In this document: piece after piece, positions 7,302 to 15,467 of the stretch
How positions within the stretch are numbered: the stretch's first letter is position 1
How the letters are laid out: each line of letters opens with the position of its first letter
Assembly (NCBI GenBank): GCA_000526255.1
Contig: JAFS01000001.1
Location: 186,001 to 250,000, forward strand
DNA: 64,000 nt
Direction: 5' to 3'
Origin: Verrucomicrobia bacterium LP2A
GTDB lineage: Bacteria; Verrucomicrobiota; Verrucomicrobiia; Methylacidiphilales; Methylacidiphilaceae
The notes under the pieces: model-generated
Told to the model about the DNA's origin: nothing
The model's database searches: none
The model's input: only the letters and a program-made list of their open reading frames with translations
Made by a program: the position numbers and the translations under genes

Positions 7302-9387
7302 AGAGCCTGCTCGACTCGCCGAGCCGATGAGCATAGCGCTGGTCGGCAACCCGAACAGCGGCAAGTCCACGATCTTCAATGCGCTGACCGGGCTGAGGCA
7401 GAAGGTCGCCAATTATCCCGGCGTGACGATCGAAAAGAAGATCGGGTATTTCTTCGACCTCCACGGCCGGAAGTGCCAGCTGATCGATCTTCCGGGCACC
7501 TATTCCCTGCTGCCGAGCGCTCCGGACGAAGAGATCACCTGCGAAGTTCTCTTTGGAGCACGGCCAGACACCCCCGTGCCCGACGCGGTGATCTGCGTCA
7601 TCGATGCTACCCATCTGGAGCGGAGCCTCTATCTGGTCGCGCAGGTCCTCGACTTGGGTCTGCCTACAATCGTCGCGCTCAACATGATGGATCTCTTCGA
7701 GGAGGGGGGGGATTGCCTCGATGTCGCGGCTCTTTCGGCAAGGTTGGGATGCCCCGTGATTCCGTGTCAGGCATCGAGGCGGAGAGGATTGATCGAGCTT
7801 CGCACCGCCCTCTCGCGTCAGATCTCCCCGAGCCGTTCGATCTGCCGGCGGTTACCAGAGGCGGTCGAGGAGTCTCTCTCCCGCATTGCTCTTGACTTTC
7901 CCGAGGAGAAGGCGGAGCGGAGGGCGCTCTGTGCGCTCGTCTTGGGCGCGCCCGATCCCCAGCGGCTGGCCGAGCTCCTGGCCGTTACCCATCTCCTGCC
8001 TTCACTGCGAGAGGAACAGCAAAGGCTGGAACGGGATCTGCCGGATTGGCGGCAGCAAACCATTGCCACTCGGCAACGGGAAATCCGCGCGCTCACGGCG
8101 GGCGTCTTTCAAAAATCGCCGGTCATGGCCAAGAGCATCGCCGACTGGCTTGATCGCTGGGTGACCCACCCTTTCTGGGGCTGGTTGATCTTCCTCGGGA
8201 TCATGGGAACCATGTTTCTCGCCGTCTTTCAGATGGGTGCGGGCCCGAAGGATGCGATCAACGGCCTGTTCGTGGCCCTGTCCGCGAAGATCGAGAAGGT
8301 CCTGCCGGCCGGAGATCTGCGTGACTTATTGACCAATGGGGTCATCGGTGGAGCCGGGAACGTCATCGTGTTTCTCCCGCAAATTCTCATCCTCTTCTTT
8401 TTCTTAGGCCTATTGGAAGAGAGCGGCTACATGGCGCGTGCCGTCTTTCTCATGGACAAGGTGATGAGCCGGGTCGGGCTGCCAGGCAGAGCGTTCATCC
8501 CTCTGCTTGCCAGCCATGCGTGCGCGATTCCCGGCATTCTGTCCGCGCGAACGCTCTCCGATCCTCGGGATCGGATGGTCACCATCCTGGTCGCTCCCTT
8601 TGCCAGCTGCTCCGCGCGTCTGCCCGTCTATGTGCTCATGATCGCCGCGTTCTTTGGAGGCCGCCGTGGTGCTGGCGTTGCTGAGGCGGGCATCGTGATG
8701 GTGCTCTATCTGTTGGGATTGGCGGCCGCTTTCGGGTTCGCCTGGCTTTTCAAGAACAGCCTCTTCCGGAGCAGACCGGCACCTCTGGTCTTGGAGCTAC
8801 CTCCCTATCGCCGACCCTCGCTCCGAACGATCGCGGCGCAGATGCTCTCTCGGGCGGGCTCCTTTCTCCGCCGGGCGGGGACCGCGATCGTCGCCATCTC
8901 GGTGATCCTTTGGTGGCTGACCGCCTATCCCAAAAGTTCCGGCAGAGACCGATCGGCGCAGTTGGCGGGGAGCTTCGCTGGACAGATCGGCCATTGCATC
9001 GAACCGGCCATTCGGCCTCTCGGGTTCAACTGGAAGATCGGCATCGGATTGATCAGCGCTCAGGCCGCCAGGGAAAACTTTGTCAGCACCATGGGAGTTC
9101 TTTACGCGGGCCAATCGGATGGGGAAGGCAAAGCCCGGCCGGTCACGCTCTCGCAGGCGTTGCTGGCTGATCGTTGGCCGGATGGACGCCCCGTTTTCAC
9201 GCAGCTTGTCTGTGTGACCATTCTGCTCTTCTTCGTCTTTTCCCTTCAGTGCGTCAGTACCGTGGTCGCCGTCCGCCGAGAGACCGGTTCCTGGAGGTGG
9301 GCGTTTTTTCAGTTTGGCTACATGACCCTCTTTGCTTATGCTGTATGCCTGACCGTTTATCAGGCAGGCCGGGCAATCGGTCTGTAA
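7279..9387 (+). CDS. feoB: Ferrous iron transporter B (GTPase permease)
   Basis: A 702-residue inner-membrane Fe(II) transporter. The N-terminal G domain has G1 GNPNSGKST (residues 23-31), G3 DLPGT (71-75) and G4 NMMD. A helical linker follows, then the membrane part with two Gate domains, the characteristic ESGYMARAVFLMD and SHACAIPG segments, and the Cys-containing SCSARLPVY motif. The ATG at 7279 sits directly behind AGGAG with no spacer; an ATG at 7327 would put the G1 motif near the N-terminus, as usual, and is an equally good candidate. It forms an operon with feoA and the small Cys-rich gene downstream. Confidence 0.94.
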   Translation: MKLAPGTREPARLAEPMSIALVGNPNSGKSTIFNALTGLRQKVANYPGVTIEKKIGYFFDLHGRKCQLIDLPGTYSLLPSAPDEEITCEVLFGARPDTPVPDAVICVIDATHLERSLYLVAQVLDLGLPTIVALNMMDLFEEGGDCLDVAALSARLGCPVIPCQASRRRGLIELRTALSRQISPSRSICRRLPEAVEESLSRIALDFPEEKAERRALCALVLGAPDPQRLAELLAVTHLLPSLREEQQRLERDLPDWRQQTIATRQREIRALTAGVFQKSPVMAKSIADWLDRWVTHPFWGWLIFLGIMGTMFLAVFQMGAGPKDAINGLFVALSAKIEKVLPAGDLRDLLTNGVIGGAGNVIVFLPQILILFFFLGLLEESGYMARAVFLMDKVMSRVGLPGRAFIPLLASHACAIPGILSARTLSDPRDRMVTILVAPFASCSARLPVYVLMIAAFFGGRRGAGVAEAGIVMVLYLLGLAAAFGFAWLFKNSLFRSRPAPLVLELPPYRRPSLRTIAAQMLSRAGSFLRRAGTAIVAISVILWWLTAYPKSSGRDRSAQLAGSFAGQIGHCIEPAIRPLGFNWKIGIGLISAQAARENFVSTMGVLYAGQSDGEGKARPVTLSQALLADRWPDGRPVFTQLVCVTILLFFVFSLQCVSTVVAVRRETGSWRWAFFQFGYMTLFAYAVCLTVYQAGRAIGL

Positions 9388-9435
9388 ATTGGATCCGCAG
9401 TGGCCGTTGGGCGATCGGGGCGATAGGAAAGAAAG

Positions 9436-9597
9436 GTGGAAGGAAACTGGCAGCAGTGGGTGGCGTTACTCCTGGTTGGAGTCAGCCTGCTCTATGTAGC
9501 GCGGGATCTCGTGCGCGGCCTGCGGAGGCGGAAGAACTGCTGCGGCGCCTGCTCGCCCGCCCAGCCGACGGAAAAGCCGAGATCAGAAAAGGCATAG
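9436..9597 (+). CDS. FeoB-associated Cys-rich small membrane protein
   Basis: A 53-residue protein that is easily missed because of its length. It has an N-terminal Trp-containing membrane helix (QQWVALLLVGVSLLYVARDL), then a basic stretch and a CCGAC cysteine motif, then a Pro/Lys/Glu tail. This layout and its position 48 bases behind feoB match the FeoB-associated Cys-rich membrane protein family. The role is not settled; a metal-handling or FeoC-like accessory function is inferred. The GTG start follows AGGAAAG. Confidence 0.75.
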   Translation: MEGNWQQWVALLLVGVSLLYVARDLVRGLRRRKNCCGACSPAQPTEKPRSEKA

Positions 9598-9684
9598 CCC
9601 GCGGATCTCGAGCATCGCCGGTGATCGGCGCGACCCTGTCACGATTTACGCAAGGCTTTTTTTAAGACAAGGAAATTGGAAGCT

Positions 9685-11358
9685 ATGGAGCAAGGAGTAT
9701 TGGCATCTCTTCCGGTGTTTACGGAAGGAAGTCTGGTAAAGGGTCGGGTCGTCGAAAAGAGCCCGAAGACGGTTTTGATCGATATCGGCTACAAGTCGGA
9801 AGGAGTCGTCCCGCTGGAAGAGTTTGAAGACTCGGCGGCGGTTCAGGTCGGCGATGAGGTGGAAGTCCTTCTCGAACAGCTTGAAGACGAGGACGGGAAC
9901 GTCGTTCTTTCCAAGCTGAAGGCCGCTCAGAAGCAGAATTGGGACAAGGTCGTCAAGATCTTCCAGGCCGGTGGCACGGTCGAGGGGAAGGTTCGCGGAA
10001 TCGTCAAAGGAGGACTGATGCTCTACGTCGGGGTGGAAGCCTTTCTCCCGTCCTCCCAGATCGATATTACCCCTCCCAGGAACCTGCGCGATTTCGATGG
10101 GCAGACCTTGACCTGCAAGATCGTCAAGCTCAACGAAGAGCGGCGTAACGTCGTCCTTTCCCGCCGGGAACTGGTGGAAGCGGAAAGAGCAGAAAAGCGC
10201 TCTCGCTTTCTCGAAACGGTCGAAAAGGGTCAAATGGTCAAGGGAACGGTCAAGAACCTTACTGATTTCGGCGCGTTCATCGACTTGGACGGGATCGACG
10301 GCCTTTTGCACATCACCGACATGAGCTGGCGACGACTCTCCCACCCTTCGGATCTCTTGTCCGTGGGACAGGAAGTCGAGGTGATGGTCATCGATGTCGA
10401 TCGGGAGAAGGAAAGAATTTCACTGGGTCTCAAGCAGAAGTCCGGGAACCCCTGGGAGAAGATTGCCGAGAAGTTTCCGATCCAATCGAAGATCCAGGGG
10501 AAGGTGACGAACTTGACGGCCTACGGCGCCTTCGTCGAGCTTGAGCCGGGGATCGAGGGACTGGTTCACGTCTCGGAAATGTCTTGGACGAAACGGATTA
10601 CCCGCCCGGCCGAGCTTCTTTCCGTCGGGCAGGAGGTTGAGGTTGTCGTCCTGGACGTCAATCGGGAGGAGCAGAAGATTTCCTTGAGCCTGCGGGCCTT
10701 GGAGTCCAATCCCTGGGAGAAGATTGCCGATCAATATCCGGTCGGATCGACGGTGCAGGGGACCGTCCGCACCTTCACGGCGTACGGGGTCTTTGTCGAG
10801 CTCCAGGAAGGAATCGACGGATTTGTCCATGTCAACGATCTCTCCTGGACGCGGAAGATCAATCACCCCTCCGAGGTCTACAAGAAGGGGGATCCGGTCG
10901 AGGCAAAGGTGCTGGAGATCGACTGGCCGAATCAAAAAATCCTTCTCGGGGTCAAGCAACTCTCCGAAGATCCCTGGAAGAGCCTTGCCTCCCGATACAA
11001 GGTAGGGGAGGTCGTCACCGGAAAGGTGAGCAAGATCGCCAGCTTCGGCGCCTTCGTCCAATTGGATGGCGAGATCGACGGCCTGGTTCACATTTCGCAG
11101 ATTAGCAATGATCGGATCGCCAAGGTGAAGGATGTCCTGAAGGTGGGGCAGGAAGTCCAGGCCCGCATCATTAAGATCGAGCAGGAGGAAAGGCGGATTG
11201 GTCTTTCCATCAAGGCGCTGGCCTATTCGGACGAGCAGCTCGAGAAGGAGCGGGAGAGAATGGATCTTTCTCGTTCCGGCGAGGAGCTTGGTTCGATGGA
11301 AGATGCTTTCTCGCGTGCCGAGGGGGACTATCGTCCCGGCGACTCCCGGAGGAGCTGA
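9685..11358 (+). CDS. rpsA: 30S ribosomal protein S1
   Basis: A 557-residue protein with six consecutive S1/OB-fold RNA-binding repeats. The later repeats carry the diagnostic GAFVxL...GLVHVSEMSW pattern, and the first two are more divergent, as in other S1 proteins. It anchors mRNA on the 30S subunit during initiation. The ATG at 9685 is preferred (AAGGA 11 bases upstream) over an in-frame TTG at 9676. Here it stands alone, although in many bacteria rpsA follows cmk; in this genome aroA-cmk lies 3.5 kb upstream with plsC and feo genes inserted between. Confidence 0.95.
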   Translation: MEQGVLASLPVFTEGSLVKGRVVEKSPKTVLIDIGYKSEGVVPLEEFEDSAAVQVGDEVEVLLEQLEDEDGNVVLSKLKAAQKQNWDKVVKIFQAGGTVEGKVRGIVKGGLMLYVGVEAFLPSSQIDITPPRNLRDFDGQTLTCKIVKLNEERRNVVLSRRELVEAERAEKRSRFLETVEKGQMVKGTVKNLTDFGAFIDLDGIDGLLHITDMSWRRLSHPSDLLSVGQEVEVMVIDVDREKERISLGLKQKSGNPWEKIAEKFPIQSKIQGKVTNLTAYGAFVELEPGIEGLVHVSEMSWTKRITRPAELLSVGQEVEVVVLDVNREEQKISLSLRALESNPWEKIADQYPVGSTVQGTVRTFTAYGVFVELQEGIDGFVHVNDLSWTRKINHPSEVYKKGDPVEAKVLEIDWPNQKILLGVKQLSEDPWKSLASRYKVGEVVTGKVSKIASFGAFVQLDGEIDGLVHISQISNDRIAKVKDVLKVGQEVQARIIKIEQEERRIGLSIKALAYSDEQLEKERERMDLSRSGEELGSMEDAFSRAEGDYRPGDSRRS

Positions 11359-11363
11359 AGGCT

Positions 11364-11384
11364 TCCGGGAAGCTTTCTCCCGGA
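11364..11384 (+). terminator. Hairpin after rpsA
   Basis: A perfect 7-base stem (TCCGGGA/TCCCGGA) with a 7-base loop lies five bases after the rpsA stop. One wobble pair and one further pair extend it. There is no downstream T-run, so efficiency is uncertain; position is the main support. Confidence 0.45.
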
Positions 11385-11507
11385 GGAGGCGAGCCGGGAT
11401 CGGAACTTCTCACCGCCGCAGGGCTTCTGCTCCGTCCCGCGGCGGATACTCCCCAGCTCATCCACGAGCGAAGCGCCGGAGCAGGCTGCGGCAGGGGTGG
11501 GTAATCT

Positions 11508-11537
11508 TTGCGCTTGTCTGCACTTTTCAGTTGTAAT
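11508..11537 (+). promoter_or_regulatory. Weak candidate promoter of the oxidase operon
   Basis: TTGCGC and TGTAAT are separated by 18 bases just before the first gene of the oxidase cluster. The -10 matches at five of six positions but the -35 only at three. The predicted transcription start would fall within about ten bases of the first ATG, so the first gene may be nearly leaderless or start slightly later. Confidence 0.3.
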
Positions 11538-11548
11538 AGCATGCCAAC

Positions 11549-11812
11549 ATGTCGGAGCCGATGGTGCGCAGGGAGCAGAAGGAAGGCCGCCTTGTCGCGG
11601 TCCTGCTCTTGTTTTTGCTTGTAGCGGCTCCCGTCGTGTTCGGCGGATGGGGATTCCTCAACGCGTTCCTGGAAGTTCGAGGCGGGCTTGGCGCGGGAAT
11701 CGGCGCGCTGATCTGCTTGGGACTTTTCCTCCTTTTGGCCGGCCTCTTCGGTCGGTTCCTTCTTCGATACTCGGAGGCCGGCGATGAACCAAGACGAAGT
11801 CGAGAAGACTAA
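11549..11812 (+). CDS. Small membrane protein at the head of the ba3 oxidase operon
   Basis: An 87-residue protein with two predicted transmembrane helices (about residues 15-38 and 47-70), a basic N-terminus and a charged C-terminal tail. I do not recognise the family. It overlaps the IIa subunit gene by 29 bases and heads the oxidase gene cluster, so it is probably a subunit or assembly helper of that oxidase (inference from context only). There is no clear ribosome site at the first ATG. Confidence 0.6.
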   Translation: MSEPMVRREQKEGRLVAVLLLFLLVAAPVVFGGWGFLNAFLEVRGGLGAGIGALICLGLFLLLAGLFGRFLLRYSEAGDEPRRSRED

Positions 11813-11930
11813 GGCGATGCCGGAGGAGGAGGTCCCGCCTCCTCTCGGTACCATGTTCGTCCTCATTCTCTTTCTGGTAGTGCTCGCGGGCATGTGGGCC
11901 TACCTCTACAAGGAAATGGTGACGCGCTAG
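11784..11930 (+). CDS. cbaD: Cytochrome c oxidase subunit IIa-like (ba3-type)
   Basis: A 48-residue single-helix protein. An acidic N-terminal stretch with a PEEEVPPPLGT segment is followed by one transmembrane helix (FVLILFLVVLAGMWAYLY) and a short tail. Its size, layout and position directly before subunit II match subunit IIa of Thermus-like ba3 oxidases, which supplies the helix missing from subunit II. It overlaps the preceding gene by 29 bases and ends nine bases before subunit II. Confidence 0.72.
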   Translation: MNQDEVEKTKAMPEEEVPPPLGTMFVLILFLVVLAGMWAYLYKEMVTR

Positions 11931-11939
11931 GAGGGCCCC

Positions 11940-12434
11940 ATGGAGACGCTCGCCGAGAGGTTGGAAAAAGGGTACATCTGGCTGTCGGTCATCGTGCTCG
12001 TCTCGTTCATCGCGGCCATCGCCTACTCCTCGGTGGTCCTGGCAATCGTGGTTCCGGGCAACGACGGACAGATCGTCCCCAAGAAGGGGGAGACGCTCTT
12101 TGCTGCTGTCACCCGGACAAAGCCGTTCGACCAGCCGGGCGTGCGCCAGACGGGGCCGAACCGCTACGACGTGGTGCTGCTGGGACAAGCCTGGATGTTC
12201 AATCCGGGTGCCATCGAGCTGCCGGTCGGCGCGGAGGTTACCTTTTGGGCCACCTCGATCGACATCGACCATGGGCTCTACATTCCCGGGACGACCGTCA
12301 ACCTCATGCTCCTGCCCGGCCAGATCGCGAAGCAGCAGTACCGATTTTCTCGTCCCGGGGAGTATCGGATGATCTGTCATGAGTATTGCGGGATGCTCCA
12401 CCACCAGATGACCGGGACGCTCACGGTCAAGTAA
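11940..12434 (+). CDS. cbaB: Cytochrome c oxidase subunit II, ba3-type (CuA)
   Basis: A 164-residue subunit with one N-terminal transmembrane helix (residues ~13-38) and a cupredoxin domain outside the cytoplasmic membrane. The CuA site is visible as C146-H-E148-Y-C150 with H154 and M157; the first His ligand is in IDIDHGLYIPG. It receives electrons from a soluble donor and passes them to subunit I. The short length and single helix are typical of B-family (ba3) oxidases. It lies between cbaD and cbaA. Confidence 0.9.
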   Translation: METLAERLEKGYIWLSVIVLVSFIAAIAYSSVVLAIVVPGNDGQIVPKKGETLFAAVTRTKPFDQPGVRQTGPNRYDVVLLGQAWMFNPGAIELPVGAEVTFWATSIDIDHGLYIPGTTVNLMLLPGQIAKQQYRFSRPGEYRMICHEYCGMLHHQMTGTLTVK

Positions 12435-12446
12435 GGAGAGGTCGCC

Positions 12447-14129
12447 ATGCCCCTAGCCGAGACCAGAGTAACGATCGTCGAAGACCCTTCGGGGTATACC
12501 TTGCCGGAGAGCCATCGGCGGTACCTCTTGTGGGGCATTCTCTTCGGCTTTGCAGCACTCGCTGTGGGGGTCTTTCAGGGTTTCGTCCAAGGGTTGAACT
12601 ACGCGGGAATCAACATCTTCACCAATCTCCCGGGGATGCGCACCTATTACCAGGGGCTCACCCTTCACGCGGTGCTCAATGTCTTTGTTTTCCCCTTCGC
12701 GGCGGCAAACGGCTGGCTCGCCTTGACGGTCGCCCGCAGCTTGGGGAGGCGCCTGAACGGCTTTCTGCTGGCTCTCTCCTTTTGGCTGCTCGTGGCGGGA
12801 AGCATCCTGGGCGGCTACTCGATCCTTGCGGGGAAGGCGAGCGTTCTCTACACCTTCTATCCTCCGCTTCGGGCGGAATGGACCTTCTACGCTGGGGCTG
12901 TGCTGCTCGTCTTGAGCACGTGGGCGACCTCGGCCGCACAGCTTCTGGCTCTTTCGGCCTGGAAGAAGGAGCACTCCGGAGAGCGGATTCCCCTGCTCGC
13001 CTTCGTCTCGATTGCCACCTACGTGATGTGGGATATCGCCTCCATGGGGGTAGCGATCGAGGTGCTCGGCCTCCTCCTCCCCTGGTCCCTTAACCTTCTT
13101 CCGGGCTCCGATCCCCTCCTAAGCCGCGCGCTCTTCTGGTTCACCGGCCATCAGATCGTCTATTACTGGCTCCTTCCCCTCTATGTTTCCTGGTACACGA
13201 TGATCCCCCGGCAAGTCGGCGGGAAGCTCTTCAGCGATACGCTCGTGCGGATCGCCTTCGTCATGTTCATCGTGCTGATGCCGGTCGGCTTCCACCACCA
13301 GTACGTTGATCCCGGCGTCTCCGGATATTTCAAGTGGAGTGCGGCCATTCTCACCTTCGCAATCTTTTTCCCCAGCCTGCTGACAGCCTTTTCGGTGATG
13401 TACGCCTTGGAGATCGGCGGGAGGGCGCGAGGGGGGAAAGGGATGCTCGGCTGGCTCTGGCATCTGCCCTGGGGAGATCCATCGGTGAGCGCCCAGGTGC
13501 TTGCGATGATCACCTTCTTGCCGGGCGGGATCACCGGGCTCATGAACGCGAGCGTGGACATGAACCGGATGATCCACAATACGACCTTCGTTCCCGGCCA
13601 TTTCCACATGACCGTCGGGAGTGCCGTCGCCCTCTCCTATTTCGGGCTCGCCTACTGGCTCGTTCCCTACCTGACCGGCCGGGAGCTCTGGGGAAGGAAG
13701 CTCGCCGTCGGGCAATCCTGGGTCTATTTCGTTGGGGTGCTCATCTTTGCCCGGGGGGAAATTTCTGGAGGCCTGCTGGGAATGCCCCGGCGGACGGCGA
13801 TCTCGATGATCAACTACGCCCCGCTGCCCGGATGGAAGCTCGCGGGCGCCTTGACGGCGATCGGCGGCACCTTGATGTTCGTGGCCGCTGCCCTCTTTTT
13901 CGTTATTCTGGCCATGACCCTGCTGACCGGTCGGAAGACCCGCCCGGTGGTCGATCTCCCGTTCACCTCGACCGTGCAAGGTGCCGCCCCCATGGGAAAT
14001 CAGCTCATCCTCGACAAGATCTCCTATTGGGTGTTTCTCTCGCTGGTCCTCGTGGCACTCGTCTATGGGCCGTTCCTTCTGACCCATTTCCCGCCCACGC
14101 TCAGCGCTCCTCCCTTCATGGGATATTGA
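12447..14129 (+). CDS. cbaA: Cytochrome c oxidase subunit I, ba3-type
   Basis: A 560-residue polytopic haem-copper oxidase subunit. Visible ligands are H74 (low-spin haem, TLHAVLN), H235 with Y239 (the His-Tyr pair in GHQIVYYWLLP), H283 and H284 (CuB), and H385 and H387 (VPGHFHM). Spacing and motif style are those of the B family, which pumps protons through a K-channel analogue and often has high oxygen affinity. It starts 12 bases after cbaB with GGAGAGG upstream. No haem-synthesis or Sco assembly genes adjoin it. Confidence 0.94.
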   Translation: MPLAETRVTIVEDPSGYTLPESHRRYLLWGILFGFAALAVGVFQGFVQGLNYAGINIFTNLPGMRTYYQGLTLHAVLNVFVFPFAAANGWLALTVARSLGRRLNGFLLALSFWLLVAGSILGGYSILAGKASVLYTFYPPLRAEWTFYAGAVLLVLSTWATSAAQLLALSAWKKEHSGERIPLLAFVSIATYVMWDIASMGVAIEVLGLLLPWSLNLLPGSDPLLSRALFWFTGHQIVYYWLLPLYVSWYTMIPRQVGGKLFSDTLVRIAFVMFIVLMPVGFHHQYVDPGVSGYFKWSAAILTFAIFFPSLLTAFSVMYALEIGGRARGGKGMLGWLWHLPWGDPSVSAQVLAMITFLPGGITGLMNASVDMNRMIHNTTFVPGHFHMTVGSAVALSYFGLAYWLVPYLTGRELWGRKLAVGQSWVYFVGVLIFARGEISGGLLGMPRRTAISMINYAPLPGWKLAGALTAIGGTLMFVAAALFFVILAMTLLTGRKTRPVVDLPFTSTVQGAAPMGNQLILDKISYWVFLSLVLVALVYGPFLLTHFPPTLSAPPFMGY

Positions 14130-14180
14130 TCGGGAGATCCACCGCGGGCTCGGCCATGCTCCCGTTGAGTCGGAAAAGCA

Positions 14181-14198
14181 ATGTCACAGAAATGTCAC
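14181..14198 (+). promoter_or_regulatory. Putative Pho box upstream of the outer-membrane protein gene
   Basis: Two exact 7-base copies of ATGTCAC are separated by AGAA, giving an 11-base repeat period. This is the geometry of a PhoB box (two CTGTCAT-type heptamers with a 4-base spacer). It lies 95 bases before the start of the outer-membrane barrel gene. Regulation by phosphate is inferred; no phoB or phoR gene is in the window. Confidence 0.45.
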
Positions 14199-14292
14199 AG
14201 AGTCCCCGCTTGTCTTACCCTGCGCAGAACCGCTAAAGTGCGCGCGGCTTTCTTAGGTTAGGGAGCGGGCAGGCGAGGAAAGGAGGAGGGAG

Positions 14293-15372
14293 ATGACTCA
14301 AGTTCGAGGGAACGGAACCGAGAGTTCTGCTGTGAGCGTGAGACGAAGGAAGGCGTGGATTGGCTTTCTGGCGCTTATTGGTCTTTTCGGGCTCTGGTGG
14401 CACGGGCCGATCGCGGCATGGGCGGAAGAAGCTTCGTCGCCCCAATCGCCCCAATCGTCCGAATCGGCGCCAGCCCAGACAGGCAGCATGCCGGCGGAGT
14501 CGTCCGGGAACGCGACCGCGCAAGGGGAAGAGACCTCGGCATCCGCTCCGGCGGGGCCCGCCGCACAGGAAGCCTCGACCGGCGTCACCCCCTCGGCGTC
14601 AGCCCCTGCCGCGCAAAAGAGTGGAGGGACTGCGGCCGCGGAGATTGGCGGTCAAGAAGGGATGAAGGAAGCGATGGGTCCGTCGGCGAAGGAGGCTCTC
14701 GGGCCTAAGACCGGCCTCTACTTCGGAATCTTTGGCGGTGCTGCCTTCGGCATGAGCAACGGGGTGGGGGCCCTCGATTCTCCGCCGCTCTTCTCCGCGG
14801 GCGGGCGGGCGACTCCCGGGACGGCTGCGGTGGGAGGTCTGCAGGTGGGCTACAACTTTCGGAGCTACGCCCTCGATTCTGCGAAGAGCTACTGGATCCA
14901 GCCTGCGGCTCAATTCGAAGCGTTCTACCTCGGCCAGGCGACGGAAAGCGGCCGCTTGACCGGAGGAGTGGCGGGAACGCCCGGCATCTCTTCCTACCAG
15001 TTCGGGTCGAACCTGAACATGGGAGTGTTCCTTGTCGACGGAGTGGCGAAGTTCGTGACCCCGATCGGCCTCGTTCCCTATATTGGGGGCGGGATCGGCG
15101 GCGCCTACCAGTCCTCGTCCGGAACGAGCTTCGTAGGACCCGCGGGCAATCTGCTCTCGACCGGCAGCTATGCGCAAGGGGCCTTTGCGGGCCAGGGGCT
15201 GGTGGGTCTTCAGTATAATCTCAGCGAGCACTGGAGCATTTTCGCGGAGTACAAGATCCTCTACATCAAAGAGACGCAGTTTTCCTACCTGATGACGAGC
15301 GGCAACTCGATGCTGATCAAGTACCCCGAGTACTACAACATCGCGATTGCGGGCCTCCGCTTCAATTTCTAG
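14293..15372 (+). CDS. Outer-membrane beta-barrel protein with Ala/Ser/Pro-rich N-terminal linker
   Basis: A 359-residue exported protein. A basic N-terminus and a hydrophobic signal segment (residues ~22-43, ending AWA) precede a low-complexity Ser/Ala/Pro/Gln-rich linker (~45-135). The remaining ~220 residues alternate aromatic/Gly beta-strands and end in GLRFNF with a C-terminal Phe, the signal for BAM-mediated insertion. It resembles OmpA/OmpW-size 8-stranded barrels (GLYFGIFGG at the start, YNIAIAGLRF at the end). The ATG has an excellent GGAGGAGGG site. A possible Pho box precedes it. The Ala-rich linker may span the periplasm; its function is unknown. Confidence 0.78.
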   Translation: MTQVRGNGTESSAVSVRRRKAWIGFLALIGLFGLWWHGPIAAWAEEASSPQSPQSSESAPAQTGSMPAESSGNATAQGEETSASAPAGPAAQEASTGVTPSASAPAAQKSGGTAAAEIGGQEGMKEAMGPSAKEALGPKTGLYFGIFGGAAFGMSNGVGALDSPPLFSAGGRATPGTAAVGGLQVGYNFRSYALDSAKSYWIQPAAQFEAFYLGQATESGRLTGGVAGTPGISSYQFGSNLNMGVFLVDGVAKFVTPIGLVPYIGGGIGGAYQSSSGTSFVGPAGNLLSTGSYAQGAFAGQGLVGLQYNLSEHWSIFAEYKILYIKETQFSYLMTSGNSMLIKYPEYYNIAIAGLRFNF

Positions 15373-15467
15373 CCGCTTTACTCGCGGAGGGAATGCCGGA
15401 GGTAGTCCAGTCCCAGGAAGGGGCTTTCGGCTTTCGGCCAAAGAATCGTCTCGCCGCTCCCCCCTCG

